A DNA stretch of 64,000 nucleotides, from NCBI GenBank assembly GCA_017794825.1, contig CP051237.1, positions 558,001 through 622,000 on the forward strand. Direction: 5' to 3'. The notes below the pieces were generated by a model that did not search any database, had not been told where the DNA came from, and saw nothing but the letters and a program-made list of their open reading frames with translations. Of the stretch, positions 18,838-27,816 are shown piece after piece. The DNA comes from Pararhizobium sp. Its GTDB lineage: Bacteria > Pseudomonadota > Alphaproteobacteria > Rhizobiales > Rhizobiaceae. How positions within the stretch are numbered: the stretch's first letter is position 1; each line of letters opens with the position of its first letter. The position numbers and the translations under genes were made by a program.

Positions 18838-20502
18838 ATGGAAGACCAGGCATTGAAAGCTGACTTCGTCATCATTGGATCGGGTTCCGCAGGTTCCGCC
18901 ATGGCCAACCGCCTGTCGGAGGATCCCCGGAACCGGGTCATCGTGCTGGAATTCGGAGGCAGCGACGCAGGCCCGTTCATCCAGATGCCCGCCGCCCTGT
19001 CCTACCCGATGAACATGGGGCTCTACGATTGGGGCTACCAGACGGAGCCGGAGCCCAATCTCGGCGGCCGGCGACTGGTCGCGCCGCGCGGCAAGGTCCT
19101 CGGCGGATCGTCCTCGATCAACGGCATGGTATACGTCCGGGGACACGCGGAAGATTACAATTTCTGGGAGGACGACGGCGCGCAGGGCTGGGGTTATGCC
19201 GACGTGCTGCCCTATTTTCAGCGCATGGAATCCTCCCAGGGCGGTCAGGAAGGCTGGCGCGGGGCCTCGGGGCCGCTGCACGTGCGTCGCGGCGTGGCAG
19301 ACAATCCGCTCTTCGGAAGTTTCATCGAAGCCGGACGGCAGGCGGGTTTCGAGACCACTCCAGACTACAATGGCGAGAAACAGGAAGGCTTCGGCCTCAT
19401 GGAGCAGACGATCCACGCCGGACGGAGGTGGTCTGCCGCAAACGCCTATCTGAGGCCTGCTTTGAAACGGCCCAATGTGGAACTGATCAAGTGCTTCGCG
19501 CGTCGCATCCTTTTCAAGGACGGCCGCGCCGTCGGCGTCGAGATCGAGCGCGGCGCAAAGATCGAGGCCGTCGCCGCCGATCGCGAGGTCATTGTCGCAG
19601 CGTCCGCCTTCAATTCCCCGAAGCTTCTCATGCTGTCGGGCGTCGGCCCGGCGGACCAGTTGCGCGATCAAGGGATCGAGGTGATCCAGCACCGGCCGGG
19701 CGTGGGCGCCAATCTGCAGGACCACCTCGAACTCTATGTGCAGCAGGAATGCCTTGAGCCGATCACGCTCTACTCCAAGCTGAATCTCGTTTCAAAAGCC
19801 TTGATCGGCGCACAGTGGCTCTTCTTCAAGACAGGCCTCGGCGCATCGAACCATTTCGAGGCGAGCGCCTTCGTGCGATCCAGAGCCGGCGTCAAGTATC
19901 CCGACATCCAGTTCCATTTTCTGCCGGTCGCCATCCGCTACGACGGAACGTCTCCCGCCAGGGCTCATGGATTCCAGGCGCATGTCGGACCGATGAGATC
20001 CAAATCCAGGGGCAATGTCAGCTTGCGGTCGGCGGATCCCAGAGAAGCGCCTGTGATCCGGTTCAACTACATGAGTCACCCCTCCGACTGGGAGGATTTC
20101 AGATACTGCATCCGCCTCACTCGCGAGATTTTCGACCAGGAGGCGTTCGACGCCTATCGCGGCCGCGAACTGTCCCCCGGTCGTGACGTCACGAGCGACG
20201 AAGGGCTCGACGCCTTTGTCCGCGGCCATGCAGAAAGCGCCTTTCACCCTTGCGGAACCTGCCGGATGGGTCGCGCCGACGATCCACGTTCCGTCGTGGA
20301 TCCGGAGTGCAGGGTGATCGGCGTCGACGGATTGCGCGTCGCCGATTCCTCGATCTTTCCGCAGATTACCAACGGCAATCTCAACGGTCCGTCGATCATG
20401 GTCGGCGAAAAGGCGTCGGACCATATTCTCGGACGTCCACTCCTGCCGCGTTCGAACCTAGAGCCGTGGATCAATCCGCGTTGGCAGGCTTCGGACCGCT
20501 GA
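18838..20502 (+). CDS. betA: Choline dehydrogenase
   Basis: Oxidises choline to betaine aldehyde (and further), passing electrons to the respiratory chain; membrane-associated flavoprotein. The 554-residue GMC oxidoreductase has the FAD motif [15 protein letters not shown] near residue 12, the GMC signature [15 protein letters not shown] at about 90-104, a second signature around [14 protein letters not shown], and the catalytic HPCGTCRMG near the end. EFGGSD and [10 protein letters not shown] are BetA-typical. It lies 15 bases after betB with a GAGGAAGC ribosome site, so the two are one operon converting choline to glycine betaine. Confidence 0.93.
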   Translation: MEDQALKADFVIIGSGSAGSAMANRLSEDPRNRVIVLEFGGSDAGPFIQMPAALSYPMNMGLYDWGYQTEPEPNLGGRRLVAPRGKVLGGSSSINGMVYVRGHAEDYNFWEDDGAQGWGYADVLPYFQRMESSQGGQEGWRGASGPLHVRRGVADNPLFGSFIEAGRQAGFETTPDYNGEKQEGFGLMEQTIHAGRRWSAANAYLRPALKRPNVELIKCFARRILFKDGRAVGVEIERGAKIEAVAADREVIVAASAFNSPKLLMLSGVGPADQLRDQGIEVIQHRPGVGANLQDHLELYVQQECLEPITLYSKLNLVSKALIGAQWLFFKTGLGASNHFEASAFVRSRAGVKYPDIQFHFLPVAIRYDGTSPARAHGFQAHVGPMRSKSRGNVSLRSADPREAPVIRFNYMSHPSDWEDFRYCIRLTREIFDQEAFDAYRGRELSPGRDVTSDEGLDAFVRGHAESAFHPCGTCRMGRADDPRSVVDPECRVIGVDGLRVADSSIFPQITNGNLNGPSIMVGEKASDHILGRPLLPRSNLEPWINPRWQASDR

Positions 20503-20541
20503 TACGGTTTACGCGTGACAGCAAGACCTCGTTAACCATAT

Positions 20542-20579
20542 AAGGCCATGATTTTCCTGCTCAGCAGGAACGAGGCCTT
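20542..20579. terminator. Nested hairpin after betA
   Basis: AAGGCC (20542-20547) pairs with GGCCTT (20574-20579), and inside it TTCCTGC (20554-20560) pairs with GCAGGAA (20564-20570). Only a short T-run follows. It may terminate betBA or fold in the leader of the next gene, 16 bases on. Confidence 0.45.
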
Positions 20580-20594
20580 TCGGTAGGCGAATAG

Positions 20595-21914
20595 ATGTCA
20601 GCAACTTATGACCATACAGGGAAAAGCCGCGACGCGGCCGGCCCCGCCCTGACGCCGGCGAGGATGAAAAACCTTGCTGCGACAGGTCTTGCGTATGTGT
20701 CGTTCTGTCTGCTCATGCTGTCGCTCAGACCGTTCAGCCCATCCAGCATTCTGGACGTGGAGGCGAACGAGGGCGACAGGCTGAACCAGGTCGGCTTCCT
20801 CGCCGCCGGCGCGATCGTTTTCATCGGGCTGATGACGCTCGTCGACCGGAAGAAATTGACGGCCTATGTTCAGCCCGCATGGATTGGCATCTATCTTGTG
20901 CTTGCGATCTCGATCGTTGTCGCGCCTGATCCATCGGCCGCAATGCGCTCGGTCATCCTGACGCTGATCGGCATGCTGATCGCCTCGGCCATCGTGCTGC
21001 TTCCGCCGGACGAGGAGAGCTTTGCGCGGATGTGCGCCGCTGTCATGCTGACGCTGCTCATTATCAATTACGCAGGCTTTGCTCTTATGCCGAGCCTCGC
21101 CATTCACGGGGCGGATGCATTCGAACCGCAGCACGCAGGTCTATGGCGCGGGTCTTTCACCCACAAAAACATCGCCGGTCCGGTCATGTCCGTGTTCGTC
21201 ATGTTCGGCATCTACATTTATCGCCGCGGGATGCGATTGTCCGGCGTCGTCGTCGGCCTTCTCGCCTTCATCTTTGTGCTCAAGACAGGCTCCAAGACCA
21301 CCAACGGATTGCTGCCGATGGCGATCATGGTGGTGCTTGCCGGACGGATGCTCGGCTTGCCGAAACTCACCGTCATCCTGTCCGCCCTCGCGGTCATCCT
21401 GGCCGCCTTGCTGACTATCGGAACAATCTATTCGGACGCGCTCGCCAGCCTGACGGCGTCGATCCTCGACGATCCGAGTTTCACCGGTCGCTTCACGCTC
21501 TGGAAATACGGAATCGAAAACTTTTCGCAGAATTTCTGGCTCGGAACCGGCTATGACAGCTTCTGGGGAAAGCCGGTCGTCACAGGAATTGAAAAACCCT
21601 ATGAATGGGCGTGGGATTTTCGCGGCATCGTCCACGGTCACAGCAACTATGTCGACATGCTGGTGACGCTCGGCGTGGTCGGCTTCGCCATCATGATATG
21701 GGCGATCTACATCATGCCTGCCGTCAACTATGTCAAAGCCTGCCGTAATCCGGCGAATGTGGCGCGCGCCGATCTTTTCATGATGGTGATCGTCTTTTTG
21801 GCTCTCCTTTCATTCCTCGAGACGTTCTTCCTGCGCCGCGTCGACCCGATCTGGCTGCTGATGGTCATGGCGATCATGCAATTGCAGGTGCTTGCGAGGC
21901 AGGAAGAAAGGTAA
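20595..21914 (+). CDS. O-antigen ligase / ExoQ-like polysaccharide polymerase
   Basis: A 439-residue inner membrane protein with about ten to twelve membrane helices. The Wzy_C/O-antigen-ligase family signature is present: WRGSFTHKNIAGPVMSVF (the G-x-x-x-H-K-N motif of ExoQ-like proteins), the large periplasmic loop with GRFTLWKYGIENF and LGTGYDSFW, and FRGIVHGHSNYVDMLVTLGV. Such proteins join or polymerise lipid-linked polysaccharide repeat units at the periplasmic face. No other exopolysaccharide cluster gene is adjacent, so the polymer is unknown. An alternative start is the ATG at codon 24. Confidence 0.85.
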   Translation: MSATYDHTGKSRDAAGPALTPARMKNLAATGLAYVSFCLLMLSLRPFSPSSILDVEANEGDRLNQVGFLAAGAIVFIGLMTLVDRKKLTAYVQPAWIGIYLVLAISIVVAPDPSAAMRSVILTLIGMLIASAIVLLPPDEESFARMCAAVMLTLLIINYAGFALMPSLAIHGADAFEPQHAGLWRGSFTHKNIAGPVMSVFVMFGIYIYRRGMRLSGVVVGLLAFIFVLKTGSKTTNGLLPMAIMVVLAGRMLGLPKLTVILSALAVILAALLTIGTIYSDALASLTASILDDPSFTGRFTLWKYGIENFSQNFWLGTGYDSFWGKPVVTGIEKPYEWAWDFRGIVHGHSNYVDMLVTLGVVGFAIMIWAIYIMPAVNYVKACRNPANVARADLFMMVIVFLALLSFLETFFLRRVDPIWLLMVMAIMQLQVLARQEER

Positions 21915-21990
21915 AGTCGATTTCCGGCGCTTGAATTTTCATCATCAGATGATAAATGCAGAGCGCTTGAGCGAAGACTCGCGCAAATAC

Positions 21991-22065
21991 TGGGGCGTGG
22001 CCAAGCGGTAAGGCAGCGGCTTTTGGTGCCGCCATTCGCAGGTTCGAATCCTGCCGCCCCAGCCA
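21991..22065 (+). tRNA. tRNA-Gln (UUG)
   Basis: A 75-base cloverleaf. Acceptor TGGGGCG (21991-21997) pairs with CGCCCCA (22055-22061), anticodon loop TTTTGGT with anticodon TTG, T-arm GGTTCGAATC, and an encoded GCCA end. No integrase or duplicated 3' end is seen near it, so there is no sign of an integrated element here. Confidence 0.97.
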
Positions 22066-22165
22066 GTTATCAGAAAATCATTTTGACCTGAGGACGCAAA
22101 CCAGACGCCGAGAGCGTCAAACTCAGCGTCTTTGCACCCGACTCAATCAGATAATTTTAACCCCG

Positions 22166-22192
22166 CGTCACGTTTCGCGGCGCTGTCTCGTC
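22166..22192 (+). promoter_or_regulatory. Predicted ECF41-type promoter
   Basis: CGTCACG (22166-22172), a 16-base spacer, then CGTC (22189-22192), 23 bases before the first gene of the operon. From memory, the ECF41 group recognises TGTCACA - about 16 bases - CGTC; the upstream element matches in 5 of 7 positions and the downstream element and spacing are exact. The sigma factor gene is the third gene of this operon, so it would regulate itself. Confidence 0.65.
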
Positions 22193-22215
22193 ATAACAGG
22201 CATGGAGGTTTTGCC

Positions 22216-22599
22216 ATGCGTGTACTTCTGACAGCACTTGCTCTCTACCACTGCGCCAATGGCGCGTTGATGCTTGCGGCCCCGGAACTTTGGTATTCCA
22301 TCGTACCGGACGTCGACCATACCGGTCCTCTCAACGTCCACTTCGTTCGCGACATCGGACTGGCGTTTATCGCTGCGGCGGCGGGGCTCGCAATCGCTGC
22401 GCTCAACTTCAAGAACAGCGTCGCAATGTGGCCGGCCGCTATCTTCCTCGCCGGACATGCGGGCCTGCACATGGCGGAAATGGGCGTCCACGGCGCGGCG
22501 CCGCTCGCCGGCGCCCGGGACGTTGCGACCATTGTCCTGCCCGGACTGTTGCCGCTGTTTCTTCTCACCCTTCCCTGGAAAAAGGAGGTCCGGTCATGA
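22216..22599 (+). CDS. Small inner membrane protein of an ECF41 operon
   Basis: A 127-residue protein with about four membrane helices (about 3-20, 42-62, 68-85, 100-118). It resembles small DUF4345-like membrane proteins, but the family is not certain. The start at 22216 is set by GGAGG 8 bases before it; an upstream in-frame start at 22132 would place the promoter inside the gene. Its stop overlaps the next start (ATGA). Being first in an ECF41 operon, it is probably part of the same stress response. Confidence 0.75.
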   Translation: MRVLLTALALYHCANGALMLAAPELWYSIVPDVDHTGPLNVHFVRDIGLAFIAAAAGLAIAALNFKNSVAMWPAAIFLAGHAGLHMAEMGVHGAAPLAGARDVATIVLPGLLPLFLLTLPWKKEVRS

Positions 22600-23147
22600 T
22601 CCGGCGTTTTCTCGACAGATCGATCAGGCGTTTTTCGAACCACTACGACTATGATGCGTCCTATATGCGAGAAATTCTGGATGAAAGCACGGCGGCCGGT
22701 TTCCAGCTCGCCATGTCGACCGCTTTCCTCCAGCGAGACTTCGGCGTCTCCAGGGAGGCTTTTTATACTGCGAAACTTCGCAGCGTGATGCGCGCAGATT
22801 GCGGACCTTGCCTGCGACTCGCCATGACGATGGCGGAAGAAAGCGGCCTGCCGCCTGACGCGATCCTGCCGGCGCTCGGACATGGCGAGGCGTCTGAAGA
22901 CGCGGCCCTCGCCATACGCTTCACCGATGCGGTGCTGGACAATTCCGCGGATCTGTCGGAAACAGTCGAAGAGGCGCGCAAACGCTTTGGCGATCGGGCG
23001 CGCATCGGCCTGGCGGTCGCAGTTCTGGCGGGACAGTTCTATCCGCTACTCAAGCGCGGCATGGGACACGCCGCAACATGCGAGCCGATCGTGCGCGACT
23101 ATATCGCATCCAACACGCGGAAAGACTTCGCCCATGCCGCCGAATGA
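22596..23147 (+). CDS. Carboxymuconolactone decarboxylase/AhpD-like protein with CxxC
   Basis: A 183-residue cytosolic protein. It has the CxxC redox motif RADCGPC (Cys69, Cys72) inside a helical AhpD-like core (LRSVMRADCGPCLRLAMTMA). AhpD-type proteins reduce partner peroxidases or have other thiol-based roles. In ECF41 sigma loci the neighbouring gene is very often of this class (carboxymuconolactone decarboxylase, oxidoreductase or epimerase), which fits exactly. The start overlaps the previous stop (ATGA, 22596-22599), with AAAGGAGG upstream. Its end overlaps the sigma factor gene by 14 bases. Confidence 0.8.
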   Translation: MIRRFLDRSIRRFSNHYDYDASYMREILDESTAAGFQLAMSTAFLQRDFGVSREAFYTAKLRSVMRADCGPCLRLAMTMAEESGLPPDAILPALGHGEASEDAALAIRFTDAVLDNSADLSETVEEARKRFGDRARIGLAVAVLAGQFYPLLKRGMGHAATCEPIVRDYIASNTRKDFAHAAE

Positions 23148-24024
23148 CGCATCAGACAGGCTAGACGCCTTCATGGCGCATCGCTCGCGTCTGTTGCGCC
23201 TTGCCTACCGGCATCTCGGCTCCGTGTCGGAGGCGGAGGATATCGTGCAGGAGGCGTGGCTGCGTTTCGACGGCGCGTCGAAGGTGGAGGATCCTGCCCG
23301 GCTGCTGTCCACGATTGTGACGCGTCTCTGCCTCGACCGCGCAAAATCCGCCGAAAACAGGCATCTCGACTACGTTGGACAATGGCTTCCCGAACCGGCG
23401 GGCGGAGACACGTTCGAGGCGGCGGACGATCGGTCGCTCGACATTTCGTTTGCTGTCATGCGAACTCTCGAAAGATTGTCGGCCGCAGAAAGAGCAGCCT
23501 ATTTCCTGCACGACCTCTGGGACCTTTCCTTCGAGGAGATCAGCAGCACCCTGTCGCGTTCGCCGGAAGCCTGCAGGAAGCTGGCCTCACGAGCGCGAAA
23601 CGCGATCCGAAAGTCGCCGCATCGCTTCTCGCCGAGCGAAACTGATCTGAACCGTTTTGTTTCTGTCTTCAGAAAGTCCGTTGAATCGGGCGATCCCGGA
23701 CCGTTGAAGGCCCTTTTGGCGGAAGACGCGGAACTCGTCGCCGATGGCGGCGGCAAGAAAACCGCCGCCCTCAACGTCATTCAAGGAGCAGACGCCGTCG
23801 GCCGCTTTCTGTTCGGCATAGCCAGAAAGAACCCGGATTCCGACTCCCTGAAGGTCGTCAAGACGACCATCAACGATGCTCCCTCGCTGATCGTTTTCCT
23901 CTCCGGGCAGGTCGACCAGACATTCGCTTTCGATCTCGACAGCGCGGGAATGATCGCTGCAATCTATATCGTCAGGAACCCCGACAAACTCGCCAGGCTC
24001 ACGAGGGAACTCAACCTCCGGTAG
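23134..24024 (+). CDS. ECF41-family RNA polymerase sigma factor with SnoaL-like C-terminal domain
   Basis: Directs RNA polymerase to a small regulon, typically its own operon. The 296-residue protein has sigma region 2 (LRLAYRHLGSVSEAEDIVQE, about 21-40), the ECF41 linker signature YVGQWLPEP (80-88), region 4 (LWDLSFEEISSTL, RSPEACRKLASRAR, about 128-155), then a SnoaL-like extension with DGGGK (204-208) and NPDKL (282-286), both reported as conserved in ECF41 proteins. There is no anti-sigma gene; in this group the C-terminal extension modulates activity. The start overlaps the previous gene by 14 bases. Confidence 0.92.
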   Translation: MPPNDASDRLDAFMAHRSRLLRLAYRHLGSVSEAEDIVQEAWLRFDGASKVEDPARLLSTIVTRLCLDRAKSAENRHLDYVGQWLPEPAGGDTFEAADDRSLDISFAVMRTLERLSAAERAAYFLHDLWDLSFEEISSTLSRSPEACRKLASRARNAIRKSPHRFSPSETDLNRFVSVFRKSVESGDPGPLKALLAEDAELVADGGGKKTAALNVIQGADAVGRFLFGIARKNPDSDSLKVVKTTINDAPSLIVFLSGQVDQTFAFDLDSAGMIAAIYIVRNPDKLARLTRELNLR

Positions 24025-24027
24025 GTT

Positions 24028-24675
24028 CTAAATTCCCCAGCGATGGGTTTCCCAGTCTATGCCGCGTCCTGCGAGCCATTCCTCTCCGGTGGCGTACAGC
24101 GCGGCGACCTTGTCGCCTTTCAGGCCTGGCATGTCGGACTTGACGGGATACCCTATCGAAGACTGCAGATAGGCCAGATGCCGGTACCCCTCGGGATAGC
24201 GTGACAGGAGTTCCTGATCGAGTTCGACGCGCGCGGCCGGATCCACAGGATCCATGCGGTCCTTTTCGTAGATCGGCTGGCGAAGGCAGAGCCCCCACGC
24301 TCCGGCGCGACGCTCCCAGAAATCGTAGAACCTGCCGGTGCACACCACATCGACCAGTACATCATGCACCTTCGCGCGCTGGGAGATGGTCATTTTCGTC
24401 TGCGACACGGCGCGATCGCCCGATACCTCGACGCTGCAGGCGCCAAGAAAATGCAGGATGCTGACGCCCTTGTCCCATCCTTCCTTGTTCATGGCGATAA
24501 ACTCGTCCGCTGTCCCTTGCGTCCAGGTCGCCATCATTCTCCCGTCATCATGCCAGACAGACCGGAACTTCTCCCAGAAGCCGGCGTCCCGCCAGATCAC
24601 CCAATTGTCCACCAGTTCGCGGATGCGGAGCTTGTCGGCCTTTTGGCTGGCCATATCGGCGATTTCACTGGTCAT
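24028..24675 (-). CDS. SnoaL/NTF2-like protein
   Basis: A 215-residue cytosolic protein of the NTF2-like fold. LRIRELVDNWVIWRDAGFWE and VWHDDGRMMATWTQG match the SnoaL_4 type, in which members are hydratases, isomerases or oxygenase partners. AGGAGA lies 7 bases before ATG 24675. It ends 3 bases from the sigma factor stop (convergent), and the same-strand genes upstream are an IclR regulator, a flavin reductase and a transporter receptor, so it probably belongs to that catabolic unit and not to the ECF operon. The substrate is unknown. Confidence 0.8.
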   Translation of the reverse strand: MTSEIADMASQKADKLRIRELVDNWVIWRDAGFWEKFRSVWHDDGRMMATWTQGTADEFIAMNKEGWDKGVSILHFLGACSVEVSGDRAVSQTKMTISQRAKVHDVLVDVVCTGRFYDFWERRAGAWGLCLRQPIYEKDRMDPVDPAARVELDQELLSRYPEGYRHLAYLQSSIGYPVKSDMPGLKGDKVAALYATGEEWLAGRGIDWETHRWGI

Positions 24676-24729
24676 GGCGTTCTCCTGAAAACGGTCTGTG
24701 CAAATGGGCGTTGGCTGGCGGCGTCACTG

Positions 24730-25539
24730 TCAACTCAGTTCAGCCCTGTGCTTGAGCGAAGCGATCGCCTTGCCGAGAGCGGCCAGGGACTTGCTGCTGA
24801 GTTCATCGGTGAAGCGATCGACGGGCACGGTGACGCTGAGCGATGCGATCGGCCTTTGACGCGAATCGAAGATCGGCAGCGCGATGCCGCCAATGCCCGG
24901 TGTGAATTCCTCGACAACCTTGGCGAAGCCGTCTTCCCGGATCCGCTCCAACTTGGACCGCACGTCGGCGGCGGACATCAGGGAGTTTTTCGCATAGGCT
25001 TCATAGCGCGCGCGCGCCAGATACTCCTCGCGCAATGCTTCAGACAAATGCGCCAGGATAACCTGGCCGCCGGAAGTCGCGTGAAGCGGCGCGCGGTCAT
25101 TGTGTCTGAGATGCGCGACGATCCGGTGAGGACCAAGCACCGTTGCGACCACGCGATGATCGTCGCCTTCGCGAAAATTCAAGGCGGAACTCTCGCCGGT
25201 AAAGTCGGTCAGCCATTCGAGAACGGGAGCGACCACATCGGCCAGCTTGCGCGTCGTGCGCGATCGGGCGCCCAGATCCTCGATGGCGGGTCCGAGAGAA
25301 TAGCCGCGCGTTTCCTGGTCGAAGGAAAGATACCCATGCCGGGTAAGCGTTCTAAGCACCTGCGTCAGGCTGCTTTTTGGAATGTTCAGTTCTTCCGAGA
25401 TCTGTACATGTGTCCGCGCGCCGCCCCATCGCCCCAGAAGATCGAGAACGTTGATCACGCGCAGTGCGGATTTCACATCTCCGGAGCCAGCCGGGTGACG
25501 ACGGACGTTGTCAACATCTTTGAAACGCGGTTCCGACAT
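24730..25539 (-). CDS. IclR-family transcriptional regulator
   Basis: A 269-residue regulator. An N-terminal winged helix (SALRVINVLDLLGRW, then HVQISEELNIPKSSLTQVLR as recognition region) is followed by the IclR effector domain (LHATSGGQVILAHL, FTPGIGGIALPIFD, VTVPVDRF). Start 25539 (MSEPRF) gives the usual family length; the reading frame continues 22 codons further upstream without a better ribosome site. It likely controls the adjacent tripartite tricarboxylate transporter and catabolic genes, with the palindrome at 27243-27266 as a possible target. Confidence 0.9.
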   Translation of the reverse strand: MSEPRFKDVDNVRRHPAGSGDVKSALRVINVLDLLGRWGGARTHVQISEELNIPKSSLTQVLRTLTRHGYLSFDQETRGYSLGPAIEDLGARSRTTRKLADVVAPVLEWLTDFTGESSALNFREGDDHRVVATVLGPHRIVAHLRHNDRAPLHATSGGQVILAHLSEALREEYLARARYEAYAKNSLMSAADVRSKLERIREDGFAKVVEEFTPGIGGIALPIFDSRQRPIASLSVTVPVDRFTDELSSKSLAALGKAIASLKHRAELS

Positions 25540-25582
25540 CTCGAATCTTGTCAGCCTGCTCCTTGCGCGGAAATCTGTTCGG

Positions 25583-26128
25583 CTAGCTGGTAATCTCAGC
25601 CGCAAAAGCCGTCAATTGCGCGCGCATCATTTCCCTGGTCGTTTCGTCGGCGATCTTCTCGCCGCTTTCGTCGACCTTTGATTTGGCGAAACTCACGAAG
25701 ACCTCGGGCTTGGTGAAAACACGCGCCTCGAGGAAAACCATGACCTGCCGCATGTGGTACTGCATGCGCGCGCCGCCAAGCATGCCCGCCGCTGCGGATT
25801 GAAGCGCAACCGGCTTGTTCTTGAAGGGTTGGTCAGGCAGACGCGATATCCAGTCAATCGCATTCTTCAATCCGCCAGGAATCGAGAAATTGTACTCCGG
25901 GCTGACGATGACGATCCCGTCCGCGGCGCGAACAAGCCCGGCGATCTCCGCCACGCGTTCGGGAAAGCCGCGCGCATTGTGGTCGTCCGCGTTGTAGATC
26001 GGCAGATCGCCAAATCCCGGCGCATCCTCGATCACGCAACCGTCCGGAACCAGTTCAGGCAACGTGTTGCAGATCGCGCGATTGAAAGAGCCACTGCGAA
26101 GACTTCCACATATGGTGAGGAGTTTCAT
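25583..26128 (-). CDS. NADPH-dependent FMN reductase
   Basis: A 181-residue flavodoxin-like enzyme that reduces FMN or quinones with NAD(P)H. The opening MKLLTICGSLRSGSFNRAI is the FMN phosphate-binding loop; DGIVIVSPEYNFSIPGGLKNAIDWISR is the second hallmark. Start 26128 is set by the conserved beginning; 12 more codons are open upstream. It sits between the IclR gene and the transporter receptor gene, all leftward, and may supply reduced flavin to an oxygenase acting on the transported compound (inference). Confidence 0.9.
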   Translation of the reverse strand: MKLLTICGSLRSGSFNRAICNTLPELVPDGCVIEDAPGFGDLPIYNADDHNARGFPERVAEIAGLVRAADGIVIVSPEYNFSIPGGLKNAIDWISRLPDQPFKNKPVALQSAAAGMLGGARMQYHMRQVMVFLEARVFTKPEVFVSFAKSKVDESGEKIADETTREMMRAQLTAFAAEITS

Positions 26129-26191
26129 AAAAGCATTTCCCTGTAGATCGGCGCAGGCCGACAAGCCCGCGCCGCAGTCGATTGCGGATCT

Positions 26192-27166
26192 CTATCTCTG
26201 TTCGATGCCCGCTTCTTCGCGCACCTTCTGCCAGACGCCGATCGCATTGCGAAACTTGTCCGTGAACGCGTCAGGCGAGGACGGAGCCAGTATGAATCCC
26301 CTGTCCTGAAGAGACGCTGCAAACGCCTCGGACTGAATGGCTTCCTTTACCGCCTCGCTGGCGCTCGAAAGGATCGCCGCATCGACGCCGTTCGGCGCCG
26401 CGACGCCGTACCAAGTGGATACGTCGAGGTCGTGACCGGCTTCCGAGAAGGATTGCACGTCCGGAATGGCCGGATGCCGCTCGGGCGTCGTCACGCCGAT
26501 CCCCTTGAGGTCGCCGGCTCCGATCTGCCCTATGACCGTCGAAGCAACCTCGACCATCATGTCGACTTCTCCGGACAGGACGGCGGCAAGGCCTTCAGGC
26601 GTTTTCGCATAGGGGATTTCGAGAAGCTCGATGCCAAGCTCCGAAGCGATCAGAGACGCAGTGAGATGCTGTGTGGAGCCAACGCCGACAGACGCGATGG
26701 TGAGTCCCCCGGGGTCTGCCTTCGCCTTGGCGACGAGGTCCTCAATGGAGTTGATCTCGTGATCAGGCCGCGTGACGAGCACCAGCGGCATTGTCGCTAT
26801 TCCCGAAACGCCGACGAAATCCTGCGCCGGATCGTAGGGAAGCGACTTGTACATGGCGGCCGCCACGGTGTGACCCGCCGCCATCATGTAGAGCGTATAT
26901 CCGTCGGGATCTGCCGAAGCAACCGCGGCTGCGCCGATGGTTCCGCCGGCGCCGGCCTGGTTCTTCACCACAACGGGCTGACCGAGAATTTCGGACAGAG
27001 GCTCGGCAAGCTGACGCGCTACCGTGTCGGTGCCGCCTCCGGCGCCGTAAGCGACGACCATGTCGACCGGATGCGCCGGCCAGTCCTGTGCAGAGGCCGG
27101 TCCGGCGGCTACGGCCGCGACAGCCACTGCGGTGAAAGCAAGCATGCCCTGCAGTATGCGTTTCAT
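26192..27166 (-). CDS. Tripartite tricarboxylate transporter receptor (Bug/TctC family)
   Basis: A periplasmic solute receptor of 324 residues that captures a carboxylic acid and hands it to TctAB. It has a signal peptide (about 1-26, ending ASAQ), then WPAHPVDMVVAYGAGGGTDTVAR and VVVKNQAGAGGTIGA, the two ligand-binding loops of the Bug family, and YDPAQDFVGVSGIA. GGAGGAGG lies before ATG 27166. The gene is divergent from tctB-tctA; the palindromic site between them would allow joint control. The transported compound cannot be told from sequence. Confidence 0.92.
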   Translation of the reverse strand: MKRILQGMLAFTAVAVAAVAAGPASAQDWPAHPVDMVVAYGAGGGTDTVARQLAEPLSEILGQPVVVKNQAGAGGTIGAAAVASADPDGYTLYMMAAGHTVAAAMYKSLPYDPAQDFVGVSGIATMPLVLVTRPDHEINSIEDLVAKAKADPGGLTIASVGVGSTQHLTASLIASELGIELLEIPYAKTPEGLAAVLSGEVDMMVEVASTVIGQIGAGDLKGIGVTTPERHPAIPDVQSFSEAGHDLDVSTWYGVAAPNGVDAAILSSASEAVKEAIQSEAFAASLQDRGFILAPSSPDAFTDKFRNAIGVWQKVREEAGIEQR

Positions 27167-27225
27167 GATTTCATCCTCCTCCCTGGAACAATGACAGTCG
27201 GATTGTTAACCCGTCTTGTTGGCCA

Positions 27226-27266
27226 ATGTAAACACATAAGTGAATTGTTTACATATGTGAACAATT
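27226..27266. promoter_or_regulatory. Near-perfect palindrome between divergent transporter genes
   Basis: A 24-base palindrome at 27243-27266 (halves AATTGTTTACAT and ATGTGAACAATT, 11 of 12 positions symmetric) lies between the receptor gene and tctB. A further half-site ATGTAAACA is at 27226-27234. Position and symmetry fit an operator for the IclR regulator encoded at 24730-25539, or for another repressor. Confidence 0.6.
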
Positions 27267-27347
27267 TTGCGGTTGACAGGAGTGGCGTGAACGTAGAGCA
27301 TTTCGAGGGTCTGGATGGGGTTTTCAATCCATCCTCGGGGAGGAACA

Positions 27348-27812
27348 ATGTTCGGTTTAGCGCGCTCGCTGGGGCAGGATTCGGTTGCAGCACTGGCCGT
27401 TATTGCACTCGGCGCATACGGAATAGTCGAATCACTCGGCTATCCGCTCGGCGGGCTTCGAAATATCGGTCCGGGCGCCTTTCCTCTGATCGTCAGCGTC
27501 CTGCTCGTTCTGTCGGGCGCGCTGATCCTTGCCGAGGGCATCGCCGCGCTTGGGCGGGAGCGGGATGAGTCTCCCGAACTCGCTTCGTTTCGTGTGATGA
27601 TCTTCATCGTGGCCGGCCTGCTCGCCTTCGCTTTGCTTATTCCTCGTTTTGGCCTGGCGCCCGCCATCGCAGCGTGCGTCGCGTTGTCGGCTCTGGCGGA
27701 TGGCAGCCTCAAAGTCTGGCAGGTTGCAGTGCTTGCGGCAGCGATCGCCTGCTTCTGCGCAGTGGTCTTCGTCGTCTTGCTCAACCTTCCACTTGATCTC
27801 GTGACCTGGTAA
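27348..27812 (+). CDS. tctB: Tripartite tricarboxylate transporter, small membrane subunit TctB
   Basis: A 154-residue protein with four membrane helices (about 10-28, 35-57, 75-100, 105-150). The motif RNIGPGAFPLIVSVLLVLSGALIL is characteristic of TctB. It forms the membrane complex with TctA. The start at 27348 is preceded by GGGGAGGA, better than the 33-base-longer alternative. tctA follows after 4 bases. Confidence 0.88.
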   Translation: MFGLARSLGQDSVAALAVIALGAYGIVESLGYPLGGLRNIGPGAFPLIVSVLLVLSGALILAEGIAALGRERDESPELASFRVMIFIVAGLLAFALLIPRFGLAPAIAACVALSALADGSLKVWQVAVLAAAIACFCAVVFVVLLNLPLDLVTW

Positions 27813-27816
27813 CGGC

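Noticed and set aside
21991..22300. Genomic island inserted at the tRNA-Gln gene
   Set aside because: There is no integrase, no duplicated tRNA 3' end and no change in composition on either side.
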